The translations under genes were made by a program, and so were the position numbers. From assembly GCA_025618425.1 (NCBI GenBank), contig CM046845.1:3332541-3396540 (forward strand): 64,000 nt of DNA, written 5' to 3'. The notes beneath the pieces were generated by a model. That model was not told where the DNA came from and searched no databases. It saw only the letters and a program-made list of their open reading frames with translations. The stretch comes from Heliocidaris tuberculata (Eukaryota; Echinodermata; Echinoidea; Camarodonta; Echinometridae). Below, one piece after another: positions 34,754 through 48,188 of the stretch. Position 1 is the first letter of the stretch. The number at the start of each line of letters is the position of its first letter.

Positions 34754-34769
34754 AAAATGGGTGACAACT

Positions 34770-37700
34770 ATAAAAATAATACATGTATAAACGGCTAAGA
34801 TACACTGGACGTTGATTACAGATATATCTGTATGATTTAATGAAATATAAGATCTCTTACTTTTCACATATTAGATGCAAACAATCGACAAGAATGATAT
34901 ATTCACTCGTGAAAATGCAGTTCGAATACTTGGAAAAAATATATATTGTGATCAGAGATTACGAGTAACTTAGGAATTGCGTGATTATAAAAGAGATACA
35001 GGCACTGGTAGCATGTTGTTAGGAATATAATAAGAAGACATGTACAAAATCACAAAAATTTTTAATGTCTATCTAATGTTGCTACAGCTTTAACCTCTAA
35101 TATCAGCCATAAAATTCTAAGCAAATTGATCAAAGAATATCAAGTAACAGAAAACTATACATAAATACACTACAACGTTGACAGTGATATAATTTTCACG
35201 ATTAAAAATAACATGGTTTCAAGAATGCATTGGAAAATACCGACATTGTGAGTAAATAACTTATTAATTAGTCAATCATTTATGATTAAAGTACATCATC
35301 ATTGATATTTTGATGGTTTTATAAGTTTTATAAAATTTCCTTCATAGTTGTAACAAATTATTTTGAAGTATGTATCCGTATATTTCATTTTTATTTAAGA
35401 ATTCTCGAAAGCATGTGCTCCACTTCATATCTTTTAAACAGTCTGCAGTCACAAGATACTGAGAATAATATCCATCTATTCTCCTGTTTAAAACATGTAT
35501 GTTATAGGAAAACGAAATTTACAAACTTTGAAGTAGAACCATCCGAAAATATCAATTGGGTACGAACTTTACTCTTAAATAAAAATAATAAACACTATAT
35601 TTGTATATGTTACATTTACGTTAAACTCAAATTTAAAAACCCCTGTTATATATCCATTTATTAAACAAGAAAAGATGTGTGCTAAAAAATATAGTCAAAA
35701 CTACTAAAAGTGTTGTTCTCAACCGGAAGAGAGAAACAAAGACTGAAACAGTTAACTAAACACGCAGGAAGGGAAGAGAGAAAGAGAGAGAGAGAGAGGG
35801 GGGGGGGGGGGGGTATTGAAAAAAATAAACAAAAAGCTGAAACTGACGTACGTGAGATACAGGTAAATAAGAATGACCGTGAAAAAACGTCAGTGATGGG
35901 AAAAAACCAAAAACAAACCCCCAAAACAAGACAACCAGCAATCAGATACTAGTGCATTCCACCGCATGATTGTATAAATGTAAATATTGCATGAACATAT
36001 AATTATATCTAAAGCGCCAATGCAAGAATATATTTGTGCAACAAAGTTTAATCCTGTGCGAGTGCTGTGCATTTTTCTTTTGTGCGCCAAATCGCCCGCA
36101 AAAAAAAAAACAACAAAAACAATCCGATTCAGCTTTAAAGGGCACACAGTCTAAGATTCCGAAACGAGAAAATATAAGATTATATCAGTTTGAAAGAAAT
36201 GATATCAAGCACACATAATACTAAATGAAAAACAAAATCAAACTGGCTTGCAATATAATCTTCCTTCTTTCACGAATGCCTGGGCGATATGAAATAATAT
36301 AGCACATATCACTCGAGCTCGATGTGTTGATAACTGAGTTGATAAAACATAGTTTGGGCAAGACAACATGCAGCTTTAAAAAATATAACACTTACAGAAA
36401 TATATATATGTTTTCAATAATGGTGCAAGAAAAATAGAAGCCAACTCAGAACCCAATGAAAAATAACAACCAAAGTTTCAAGGTTACCAAAATAGACGTA
36501 TCGCGCATATTTGCTCACACCACATAATACTAAAGAATTATTTCAAACCATTTTGAGTCATCATTATCACTTCTTGTCTATTCACTTACAATGTTAGAAT
36601 AACATTTTATATATGGTACAAAATGCCTCGTAGAATGTTGTTGCTGTAATAAGTATAACTGATAATAACTAAAGGCAAGGTAAAATATCACACGACGCTT
36701 TTTTCTCACTCAGTTACCTTTACAGAACAAAGAAGAATGCCATTCCGATGGTAGCGCATATCATCAACAAAACAATAAATTGATAATGACATGACAATAA
36801 GAAATTACAAATTGAATGTATATGTATACTTACATTTCAAGTTTATTATTAAACAAAATTTATTGGAGATGAAAATACAACTTGTTTTACAAATTAGGAA
36901 GCATGAAGACTAATTAGTCTCAGTTCCCATATACAATAAAATTGCTCGATGATTTCTTGCCCCTATGAAAGGGATGTATTGAATACTGAAAATATCGAGT
37001 CACATGATCATAATTTTGTAAAATACGAATGATTGTAGATATTTGCCGCTATCTACGGTGAATGAGAGAATTTAATTTACAATTACTTTGATAAAGCATA
37101 TGAATATTATCTATTAATTCTAAATCTATGTAATCTATACAACATTTCCCTCATCTTTTGATGCAGTTATGTACAACGACATTTAGCTCCCTGGCAACCA
37201 CTGTCGTTCCACTAGCTTCTAGATATGCACACACCGAGCAGTCTAGCAACAAGCAATTTAAATCCACAATGCAAGCAATTACATGTAAATACTAGCAGTT
37301 CGAAACGCCGACGCATATGTATTGTATGAGTGACTTCATACTAAACTGAATCAAGTGACATACATATACTACGCTCAAGTACTCTTGTTTTCGACGATCA
37401 GCCGGGAAATATACCGACTTATCATTCTCCAAATGACAACTCTTGAGAATAATAATCATTGTATTAAACAATGCATCTATATGAGCGTAGAAAAGTCACT
37501 GGATAATTTATATTCACAACTTTGCACCGACATTAGTCATCGTAAGTTCTAACAACGTACTTTTATTCAAAAGAGAAACTTCTCAATATGTACAAAAAAG
37601 AACGTCTCAACATTTAAAGTATCTTAAGTCTTCGTAAGAAGGATTAGACATGGTGGATTAGGATTACAAGTTACAACAGACATTACAATGAATCAGCGGG

Positions 37701-39120
37701 AATTGAATGTCTCATCGTGATAATCTGTAATCAATGTTGCGTGGTTTTCTTTCAGACGTCCTCAGCGACTAATGCTGTCTTTATGATGCATCACGATGAC
37801 AAAGGCAGTTTAAAGGACAAAAATAACACTGTCTTTTAAGACAAGGATTGTGAAGACACATTTTTTTTTCATTATAATAATTCTAAGAATTGCTGTAAAC
37901 GTTAACAGACTAAGGCAAATCTAACACCTTTCTTTTAATAAGGCTTATAATAGCTCAGTCTTCGCATGTAACAATTCTCAGAAATGCTCCAAACGTAAAG
38001 ACCTAATTTTCAGTTCCACCACTTGCATCAAAACAATCAAAGAGTTGTATGCAGTTTAAAGTAAGATTAACGCTACGCTACGAATTTTATCATTGACTTG
38101 GCCCACTACAGGGCAGTCTTAAGAGGTTCTATAACTAGATGAACGGACCATCAAGGCCGCGATGCCTACATCTCAAACCATTTGAATTTCCTACAAATTT
38201 TGAACAAAGAGAACAGACAGAACGTAAAGGCAAACATAATTTGGATACATTCTTACAGCATTCATGATTCAAACACATCTATCCTTTAAGGCAATCTGAA
38301 TGAGGCCTCATGGCTTAATACAGTCTGTCACGCGACACTTAACACTCATCTCTCTTTTGCTATAAGGATGTGATCAATTTTTGTGATGCAATTCATTTCA
38401 CAAATTGTGCCTTTCCTGCGCATTACCGGAACATTTATCACAGCAATATCCGCAGAGAGGCTCTACACCTAGAAGACGACAGTTATTCTTAGATCACAAC
38501 AGTTCATTCCTTTCATTCATGTCACCAACCTCTCATCTGCCGAAAGAGAGATTAGTTTGTGAGTCAGTTTATCTCAAGTAATATACGATACCCTTGTATT
38601 CGTGATGTAATCGAAATCAAAACATGAAATGTTACTGCTCCGCAAGTAAACAGCATTATTCGAAGCTGAGTCGATGTACACAATATGCATATAGTTTACA
38701 TTGATTAACCGTACCATTCAACCTTTTGTAAGGTATAACCGCTCAGTTCCATTTTTTTTTTCTGTCTTAAAGCGCGGTGTTCTGGAACGCGTCGGAGCCA
38801 ACAAACCTAGAATCCCACTGAAATCTTTACGATGGTTCAGTTTTAGTTTAGTGAGATCTTAGCTAAAATTTAAATATTTCATTGCTCAGTTTCATTTTTC
38901 AAGTATTTTAGTTTCGAAATGGTTACTTTTCAAGTTGATAACGCTTTTTTGCGGTATGATTTCTATTGACTTAAATCCTGACGCAGTGTGAACGAAAGTG
39001 ATGAAGTCCTGCGATACAGGTTTAAAAATGCTGGTGGTTCCGTTGTTCGGCACCATCAAACGTCTGCACATCCAATCAAATGGGATGTAGTCTTGCAATG
39101 TACTATGGCGAAGTAGTCCT
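34770..39120 (-). other. Probable 3' UTR and downstream of the DOK-like gene, no coding region
   Basis: These 4.3 kb lie directly after the DOK stop codon on the minus strand. They are AT-rich, contain almost no inverted-repeat elements or tandem arrays (one GA/G run at 35775-35813), and have no convincing ORF. The contrast with the repeat-laden introns would fit a long transcribed 3' UTR. Minus-strand AATAAA occurs at 37567-37562, 36847-36842, 35662-35657 and 35395-35390; which one is used cannot be told. Confidence 0.35.
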
Positions 39121-40981
39121 TCACATAGCAGTGTCTTCTTCGTCAGTATTTTTGTCATTGGATTCCTCACTTTTGTCTTGGCCATTATTTCCTTCATCTA
39201 CAGAAGGAGCTTCCACGGTCTCAACCGAAGATGTGTTGGGCTTGTCATTTTGTGTTACCGCATTACTGTCACTTGTTTCTTCAATTTTCTCATGACTGTA
39301 ATTTCCTTCATCTGTAATAGGAGGTTCTATTGTCTCAACCACAGGCTTGGCCTTGACATTCTGGGCTACTTCATCGGACGTTGGTGTCTTGTTGTCGGGT
39401 ACACCGTCGACCTGTTCGGAAGGACTAGCGGGATTCTGCTCCACGGAACTACTTCCTTCATCGGGTACCTTCTCATTCTGCTCTTGAGCCTCGTTCTCAG
39501 TTACCGGTGATTCTTCAGTCGCTGGTGTTTCACTTGCTGATTCCGACTGCACCGGTTCGGCATTCACATCATCTTCCTCAGTCGACTCGTCGGCTTGTTT
39601 TGGAGACTCTTGACTGCATTCTTCAATTGGTTGGGATGTTTTTGTTTTCTCCGAAAGAACTACTTGTTTTTGTGTTTCCTCAGAAGTTGTGGTTGACTGT
39701 TCGCCCGCAGAACTTGGTTTTCCAACAGCGGCACTGTCTGTATCAATGTCTTGAGTGTCCGTGCTAATTTCTACCTGACTCCTATCCTCCACAGATGAAC
39801 TAATATGTGGCTCTGCTTCTACCTCTTCACCGTTTCGCTCGGAGGAACATACTACATTATTCTCTGTTTCTACAGTTCTTTCATCCATTTGCTCGCTAGC
39901 ATCTTTAGATTCCGTTGCCTCACTTGCTTCTTGAGGTTCTTCAGAACCTGGAGGCATACGCGGTTGAACCTCTACCGCGCCGTCTGCGAGCTCATCAGTT
40001 TCGTCGTCTGCATCGATAGGCCCAGCGGCAAAGTCCTGTTTTTCTATCGGTGCTGTGGCTGCTGCCTTTGTTGAATCATCAGCGCTGACGGGTGAACTCT
40101 CCACAGGTTGTTCACTCTCTGTGTCCTTTGATTCATCTGCGTTTCTATTCAGCTCGTCGACAGGGTTCTCACTTTGAGCGGTCTCTTCAACGACATTGCT
40201 TGAAGACTCTTGTGAGACAGCTACGTTACCGTCACCTTCGACCTTTGCACCATCATCTGCTTCCCGAGGTGTTTTATCTTCAGTGTCGTCTTCAGGTGAC
40301 CCGTTGTCACCATTCGCCTTGAGCCCGTTCTCTTTAACAACTTCTGTTGATTCTCCTTCAACGGGGTTCTCATCTGACGTAGCGTCCTTGACATCTGTAT
40401 CCTGGGAATCTGTCTTTACTTCTTCAGTCTGTTCATTCTCTACCTTACCCTCGTTGCTCTGACCATTCTCCACTTTACCCTGCTCCGCTGTTGATTCATC
40501 AACATGATTATCCTTATTTTCTCCATTCGTCTTAATATCTGTATCTCCATTCGTCTTAACATCCGTATCTCCATTCGTCTTAACATCCGCATCTCCATTC
40601 GTCTTAACATCCGTATCTCCATTCGTCTTAACATCTGTATCTCCATTCGTCTTAACATCTGTATCTCCATTCGTCTTAACATCTGTATCTCCATTCGTCT
40701 TGGCTTCGCCGTTCTCATTTTTCTCGCCCTCTTCGTCGAAGGTTTCGTCCTCAAGACTCCCATCAGCGTTTACCATGACGAACCCGGGATCTCCTCCCTC
40801 CTGGATAGCCTTGGCAAGTTGCTCCAGTTCCTTGGGTGGGATCTCGAAGAGCATGGATGATGTCCTTGACCTTCGCTCCTTGACGGTAATGGCTGAGCTT
40901 AGGCGCTCGTAGATGGCCTCTACCAGCGGTTTAGCGTTTGGACTGTGGAACAGGTACTCGCCTTCGCCTTGCGGACTCCGA
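39121..40981 (-). CDS. DOK: DOK-like exon 4: end of PTB and acidic repeat tail
   Basis: The exon starts after TTTTTTATAG (phase 2) and ends at TGA 39123-39121. Residues 205-236 (RSPQGEGEYLFHSPN, then LVEAIYERLSSAI) finish the PTB: R205 aligns with the second phosphotyrosine-binding arginine, GEGEYLF with GxGxFxF, and the last helix with IFQAVETAI. After the motif MLFEIPPKELEQLAKAI comes a Glu/Asp/Ser/Thr/Asn-rich disordered tail with eight KTNGDTDV-type repeats (40701-40510) and a near-C-terminal duplicated block (39339-39226 and 39225-39124). The tail has one tyrosine (codon 39300-39298) and no YxxP docking site. Confidence 0.92.
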
Positions 40982-43900
40982 CTATAAAAAAGTAAGAAAA
41001 TATGAATAGATGATACAGAATAATGTCCAAAAGAATGTGAAGGAAGCAGAAAATTAATGGCAAAAAATAAAACACGTTTATCACATTAAAAACGCTCGCA
41101 GGTAAAACAGCTGGCGCTGGTTAATTAAGATGAAGAACAAACCTATGTCAGCTCGTCAGTCATTTTAAACCATGCAATAAAACCAATCTTAGCTATAATT
41201 ACTGATAAATGAGGTAGAAAAAAAAAGGTTAGGGAGAACAGGAGAGCTGCGAATGGGAGAGGATAGTGACAGAAAAAAACTTAGCTGGCTCCCTAAGCAC
41301 TTAGGCTTACATTCCAGCTGTCTAAATCATCTTTCCTTTGGCTTTTGCACTGGACTGCTTTTTAAAATTCTGATGGTTCCTTGAGGTCTATAGAATCCAT
41401 CTAGAAAAAAGTAATACTCACTTGCTGATCTGGAGACAAGCGATCTTTTCAAGATCTTGCTGGGGACATTTACTCGGAAGCATAAACCTCTTCATATGCC
41501 TTAGATCCCACTCCATGACCTTGTCCCCAGTGATGACATTGTGAAGAGTTACTTGGAGACGGGATACACCGGCAAGGTAGTTCCCTGATAGCTTCAACCG
41601 TTCAGAATCTTTGTTGGGCACCACGCTGACACGTATCACATCTGTGGAACAGAAGAAATACTGTCATAAAATTTTTGATATTGATAGGATCATCCCTCAA
41701 CATGCAACACAAAATAATGTCTGTATGTGCTTGTTGTTGTCTATAGAAGAACTTAGAGAAGAAATCGACATGCACACGGTCCGAGACGAAGTAGAACAAA
41801 CAGGCGCTAAGATAATCACGGTAACGGTGATGAGTTCACGAATTAAAAGGGAGGAGTAAAGTTGTTTTTTTTGCAGTCGGGTGACTCCCTTGTACTTGGT
41901 GAACATAAAGATAGACTGGAAGACCCTCGGCCTCCAGGTGTCTTACTACAATTGCAGAAACCTAAGCATTAATTTACTCAAATTTCTCAGCCTTATGAGA
42001 AAGGCCTTTCACTGTCTGTCACATGGATGTATCGACTCACCTGTACCATATCCTAGGATGGAAGTGAGTTCCTTCTGCTCTGACGCAGGCAGCAACAGTT
42101 TCTTGAAGATCTCGATCCATTCCTGCGTTTCCGTCTCGCTGTCACCGGCCAGTGTCAGCGCAACCCCGGACCCCTTGACGAACTCGAAGGCCCTAGGTTG
42201 GCTCTTGGAGAGGACCCTCTTGATCTGGGTGATGCCTTCGAGCAGGAGACTTGTTACTGTCTTGTTGTAGGCTCCTTTCTCCAAGTACAGCTCCAGGAGG
42301 ACCGAGGATTGCTCCGATCCCTTGGTGGCGTTTGGTCGAATAACAACCCATTTCCGTTTCCATGCCTTCAAACACACAAGACAAAAGAAAATTATAGTCA
42401 ACATTTTTATTTGTGATTTTGATTGTATAGTTACTGTTTTTAGGGGGAAAATAGTCAACTTCAACCAAAGTCATTTGATAATTCATGTTTCCTATGATGA
42501 TCTGGCATGGTTAAAACATCCAATTTAAGTGCAGGAAGTTTGAGCAAGATTTCGGTCGGAAAATAAACTTTGAGCGAAAACATAAGTTAAAAGAAAGAGG
42601 TTCTTTTTGTCCCTATAAATAATTTTAGTGCACAGTTTTGAACTAGGTTTGCGCTTCCCATGTGGCAAGCATTTATTAAGATTATTTCTAAAAAGCTATG
42701 AAATTTCGTTTCCAGAGAGGAACAGCATTATAATCACCAAAGATATCAAGAAATACATTAAGCAACAAAAGTACAAAACACTTATTCAATCCCATTGTAA
42801 ATCAAGGGAAATGCCTCCATGTTCATAGCATTATCAGTGCATCCAAACAGCACATTGAATTTGAAACCACAACATCCAATGTATATCACAGAGGAAAACA
42901 ATACACAGCTGTAATATCAGGCAGTGTTTACACGACTTTTTATAGTCTGGCTCACGTCATTATTCGCGCCTTGTTTCTTCATTAACAGACCGAGATATCA
43001 AGCACCGTAGGGACATCAAAATGAGATGATATCTCTCTATCAATAGACAATGTACGGTGTAACGCCGCAGTCATACCGCCAAACCGACGAAACACCGATT
43101 CCAAACCGACCAATTCTTTTCCATTCGGGGTAATAATTGTTCGGTCTGTTGTCGGTCTGTTGTCAGTCTGTTGTCGGTCTGGTGTCGGTCTTGTGTCGGT
43201 CTGGTGTCGGTATTGTGTCAATCTGTAGTCGGTCTGGTGTCGGTCTGGTGTCGGTCTTGTGTCGGTCTGTAGTCGGTCTGCTGTCGGTCTGGTGTCGGTC
43301 TTGTGTCGGTCTTGTGTCGGTCTGGTGTCGGTCTTGAGTCGGTCTGTAGTCGGTCTGTAGTCGGTCTGGTGTTGGTCTGGTGTTGGTCTGGTGTCGGTCT
43401 TGAATCGGTCTGTAGTCGTTCTTGTGTCGGTCTGTAGTCGGTCTGCTGTCGGTCTGGTGTCGGTCTTGTGTCGGTCTTGTGTCGGTCTGGTGTCGGTCTT
43501 GTGTCGGTCTGGTGTCGGTCTTGTGTCGGTCTGTAGTCGGTCTGGTGTCGGTCTGGTGTCGGTCTGGTGTCAGTCTGGTGTCGGTCTTGTGTCGGTCTTG
43601 TGTCGGTCTTGTGTCGGTCTTGTGTCGGTCTGGTGTCGGTCTGGTAACGGTCTCGTTAGTGTGACTGGGGTGAGAACGAGTCCTTAGAATTGTGCCGTTG
43701 ATTCTTACATCCTATATGGACAGCAAAGTATGACATGATATGGATTGAGTAAGGTTATAAAATACCGTATAAACTCAACCCTATGGTATTGTCTGTAATG
43801 ATTGTCAGATGGAGGAAGAGATAATATAGTTTGTGTACCTCGGATCAACCCAATATGCACTTTAATAGATCGACTGTTTCACATTAATTCTCTTATCCTG

Positions 43901-46900
43901 CTTCCAACATGATGTGCTAGCGATTATGTATACATCCGAGAAAAGTTGAAATTGGGGACTTGATCGCTTTAATGACAAAACAGCATCCGTTATACCACAA
44001 TATTCATTAGCCTATCATACCAGAATAAATCATAACGGTCGTCGAGACAAAGAGGTTAGACGATAATTAGCTGACTATAGGAGGCATCGATGAGAGGGGA
44101 AAGTGTTCCTTGTTCATCGAGATTAGAAAGATTATTTTTCCCTTTAGTTTCCATGTTGAACGAATCAATTCATTTTAAAGGAGTACAATAATTATACATG
44201 GTATATTATAAATCACTGAAAGAAAATTTACATGAACAGCTACAAGATAGAGACCAGTGTTTGTTTTCTTACAATGTAGGCTATAATACTGTTGAGGAAC
44301 CTATAGAAAGACACTATCATCAAATGAGTGAAATCAAACCATTTTACGAATTATCTTGTTCATTCATATCAAAGTCACGGTGAAAATCATCATAACGATA
44401 AGAGCTGGTATATCTTTATGCTTTTCATCACCCACATTATAACCCTTTTTTGTAAAATACAGAGGGATCCTGATTTATGTTCTATTTTTAATTATGATAT
44501 CAATGGAAATCTTTTAGTCGATCATTCGGTATTGGAGCCTTGTTGGTGTCGAATCTTGCAGAATATTTCATTTTCGATATGATTCAGCATCCTAAGGTTA
44601 AAGAAGACAAATATATTGCGAATACGGAACAACTCAGCAGTGAGTAGACCTTAATGACGTTGTGCTACCTGAAGATAAGTTCATGGTTATTCAGCCCAAC
44701 ACCAAACAAAGATAAGACAAAATGAGGATAACATTTAGCTGCATGGCGTCAAACAGGGGGTATAGCAGTTTATAGGAGATTTGGAGCAAATAATTCTTGG
44801 ATTTGAACGTTATATGGTCAAGCAGTGAATCCACTGATAAGCGCTATTTGCAAGAATTTGGATATTGGCAAAAAAGGGGCGGCGTCACATTCGACAGAGG
44901 ATTCAATTTTGTCAATGAGTAATTGCATCAGTTCCAGAGAAGCTATTTCTATGTATTTTCTTCGAATGACAGTCCTGAATGTAGATTGTTACTTCTCCTA
45001 TTTTACACAAAGCACCCATCCCCTCTTATGTGTAACCAACCACTAAGAGTACGCTAGATCAGGAAACCATTATAAACTGCAAGTACTGTGCTTCATTCAA
45101 AGGACTATATATTGATGATCGAAACAAAAAAAAAGAAAGAAAAGTCAAATCTATTTATGCTCATAAAATTGTGTTAATGTGGTGCATGCACAAGTATAAT
45201 ACAACTGTACACACTTTAACGATGACCAGACATGCTGATACAAGCGCCTAATAGTCCAAAGGCATTGTAGTACCATTTACCAACAACAAACAACAAAAAC
45301 CGTTCATTTTTGTTCAAATACTTCCCACGAAAATCCACAATTTTACCACTTCCACTCACGGACCAGCAAACATGTAAACAAGATGTGTGGCTTTACAATC
45401 GTATAAGCTCTAAGAAATGAATAGAATTTTGATATTGATCTTGTGTGGTAGTTTCCACTGGAATATAAATCATGACTAATTGTTTTCCGTTCTGATAAGT
45501 ATGAAATTGTCAACTTGCAAATAACAATCACAACATCGTCATCTTGTGAACAAAACAAAGGAAATTCATAAGTCATACAAAGCGCGATCTTTCCTACAAC
45601 CTTTACGAATTGAAACCCGATCAGCCCTGCTAAACATTATGCATTCGCATATAATTACTTCCACTTATATTTAAATGGATATCAATTGTGGAAGTCGTAA
45701 ATAATTTGTAACAGACTTGCGACTTTACATTATGAGGCCGAGGCCATTTTCCATATCTTAATGCTTAATATACATGTAGGTAAGTTAGCTTACAGGCCTA
45801 TGAACTTAACATGGAAAATTCCACATCGCTTTGCTCTTACAATAATCAAATAACCCTATATAACACTGAAATATGACACCGCCTCCACCCTCATCTAAGG
45901 ATTGGATATACGGAACTAAGTATGAATCAAATATCAGTTTTGTTCGTGATTCAACACAAGGTAATATCGTGATTGCATTAACCCTAAAAGGGCCGGGATA
46001 TTTTGGCTATGCCACAGCCGGGGGTGGGGGGGGGGGGGTGGAATCCATCCCCTGAGATCTCGACCGTCGACTGCACGATCGCGCTGAAAATCGGCACGCA
46101 CGTCGTCCACAGTGTAATCTACAATACTGTATAGTTAAATGCTCCGAAATAATTTCACATTAATTAATTATGCTAATTTATGCATGAAATCAGAATTTTG
46201 CTCTAGATCATTAAATAAAGCTCAAAAATGCTAATTTTTGGTCTGGACACTCTTTTCAGTATTCTTAGCAAATATATTTGAAAAAAATCGGTATCAAAAT
46301 TGATTTCTTATGTATTTTATTGTATTTAAAATTCCTTACGTATTTCTTTTTTTTACCTTTTGTTTTTTATTTTTTGGATGAAATTTGTTGGGGACACTTT
46401 TGCGATCATAAACAGCATAAAATAAATTAATTTTAATAGGTAAATGTAAAAATATTCATAAATTTCTAAATTTTGGCTGAGAACACATTTTGTATTGAAT
46501 TTATACATGAAATCACGTTTTTGAGCGATTTTTGGTCTGACGTGCAAATACGAAATGTTGAGTAACTTCGGAACCGCATGCCCGGACATCGCGAATTTGG
46601 TCTGAAAAGATGCGTGAGATTCGAAAGAAAAAATCATGAAACGCCGCGGCAACTGCTTTGCGCGTTGCGGACATATTGCGAGAAACGTCCGGGGGGGGGG
46701 GGGGGGGGAGGGGGTGGATTCCACCCCCGGCCCTTTTAGGGTTAAAAGAATAGTATGGGCTATTCATCTATTTACATAAGGTAGTACGCAGTAAATAGTA
46801 TCTTGCTAGTATTTCTTTTTTATTTACTCAATGGTAACAATGGTTACAGAGCCTACAAGCAACAGAATTGGCTACCTTGACCACTGGAATTTTCAAAGAA

Positions 46901-48118
46901 AGAAAATGGAGTAATTTTCATGAGTTTTTAATTAAAATTGCCTTTTGTTGATTACTTGCTATTACTTGCAAGGATTTGTTCGTTATTTGACCAAAAGCCA
47001 CTTGCGGTCAGTGACGCAGTTATGTGTGTCAACAAAGGCACGGTCAAATCAATAATGATTTTCTTCATTTAGTTAATTCTAAGGTGTTTTGCATGATCTT
47101 CATATTTGTGGTACACAGTGACGTATTCATCCGGTTTGCTACTGTTCGGCACGTATATATGTTTCTTGGTAACAAGGAGGTGTGTATATACAGTAAGCCT
47201 GCAAACTTGATTGATGATTTGGAAGCAACTTTCACGAAGACTTGTATTTGGGGAAAGAAAAAGTTAATAAACAATAAAAAATATCGGAAAACGGGTACGA
47301 ATAAGAGGGTGATGGAGTGTTGAGTTCATTCAATTAAAAAAAATATGAAATTTCCTCAGCGATCTGTTTTCTCGTCGATATTTTTCTTTCTTTCTATTTT
47401 TGAGGAGGAGGGTGGGGGGGGGGGGGTAAGGAAGAAGATGGATGCACGTAGCGGATGCATGGACAGAGGTGTGACTTGTGACTGATATGATAAAATGCTG
47501 CAAGTAGGCTATTCCCAAATTCATTTGACTAAAATCGTAGCCACCATAATTACTTCACTGTTATCACAATATCCCCTTCCTCATCCTAAAAGTGATGAAA
47601 GGGAATTTCAGCAAAACCTACTTACCATACCCATACGAACACATGTTTACAACGCTAAAAACAACCCGTCTTTTATAATGTATACTCAATACACTTCCAA
47701 GTATACTGTATACCATTTCTGTACATAATATTCATGCACTCGCATAGCACAAAACTACTCACGTACGTACAAACCCCATGGATAAACAAACCTACTTGAC
47801 CTGGTAACAATACACCCTACAATCTTTTGTCAAAACCCATAACGAAATGACTCGACGGGGTACAATGTTTGAGGTCGTGACCAAGTCCCTTCTCTTTTCA
47901 GAAGAGAACCTGGTTCCTCCTGAGATAGATGGAGAGACTGCACGATGGTGACACGATACATTCCATAACAATATTCTGGCTCGAGTCTTAACAAGTTACT
48001 CCAGACTTCCAAACAAAGTAACGAAACGGGGAAAAGAGCGAAGAATACACCCTTCCAATGAACAGACTTCATCATCGCTTTCGGTTTTGCAAAGCTCTTG
48101 TCACCTTCCACAACTATT

Positions 48119-48188
<70 letters not shown>

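Noticed and set aside
39178..40912. Several plus-strand open frames opposite the DOK last exon, including an Ile/Ser/Arg repeat
   Set aside because: They are antisense shadows of the acidic coding exon and its 24-bp repeat. Only the minus-strand frame joins the PTB domain.
43137..43664. CRISPR array
   Set aside because: Units are 11 bp, directly adjacent and without unique spacers, in an animal genome.
43391..43687. Cys/Val/Ser repeat protein (VGLVSVWCRS units)
   Set aside because: An 11-bp minisatellite without stops is open in several frames at once. No start context, splice sites or family support it.
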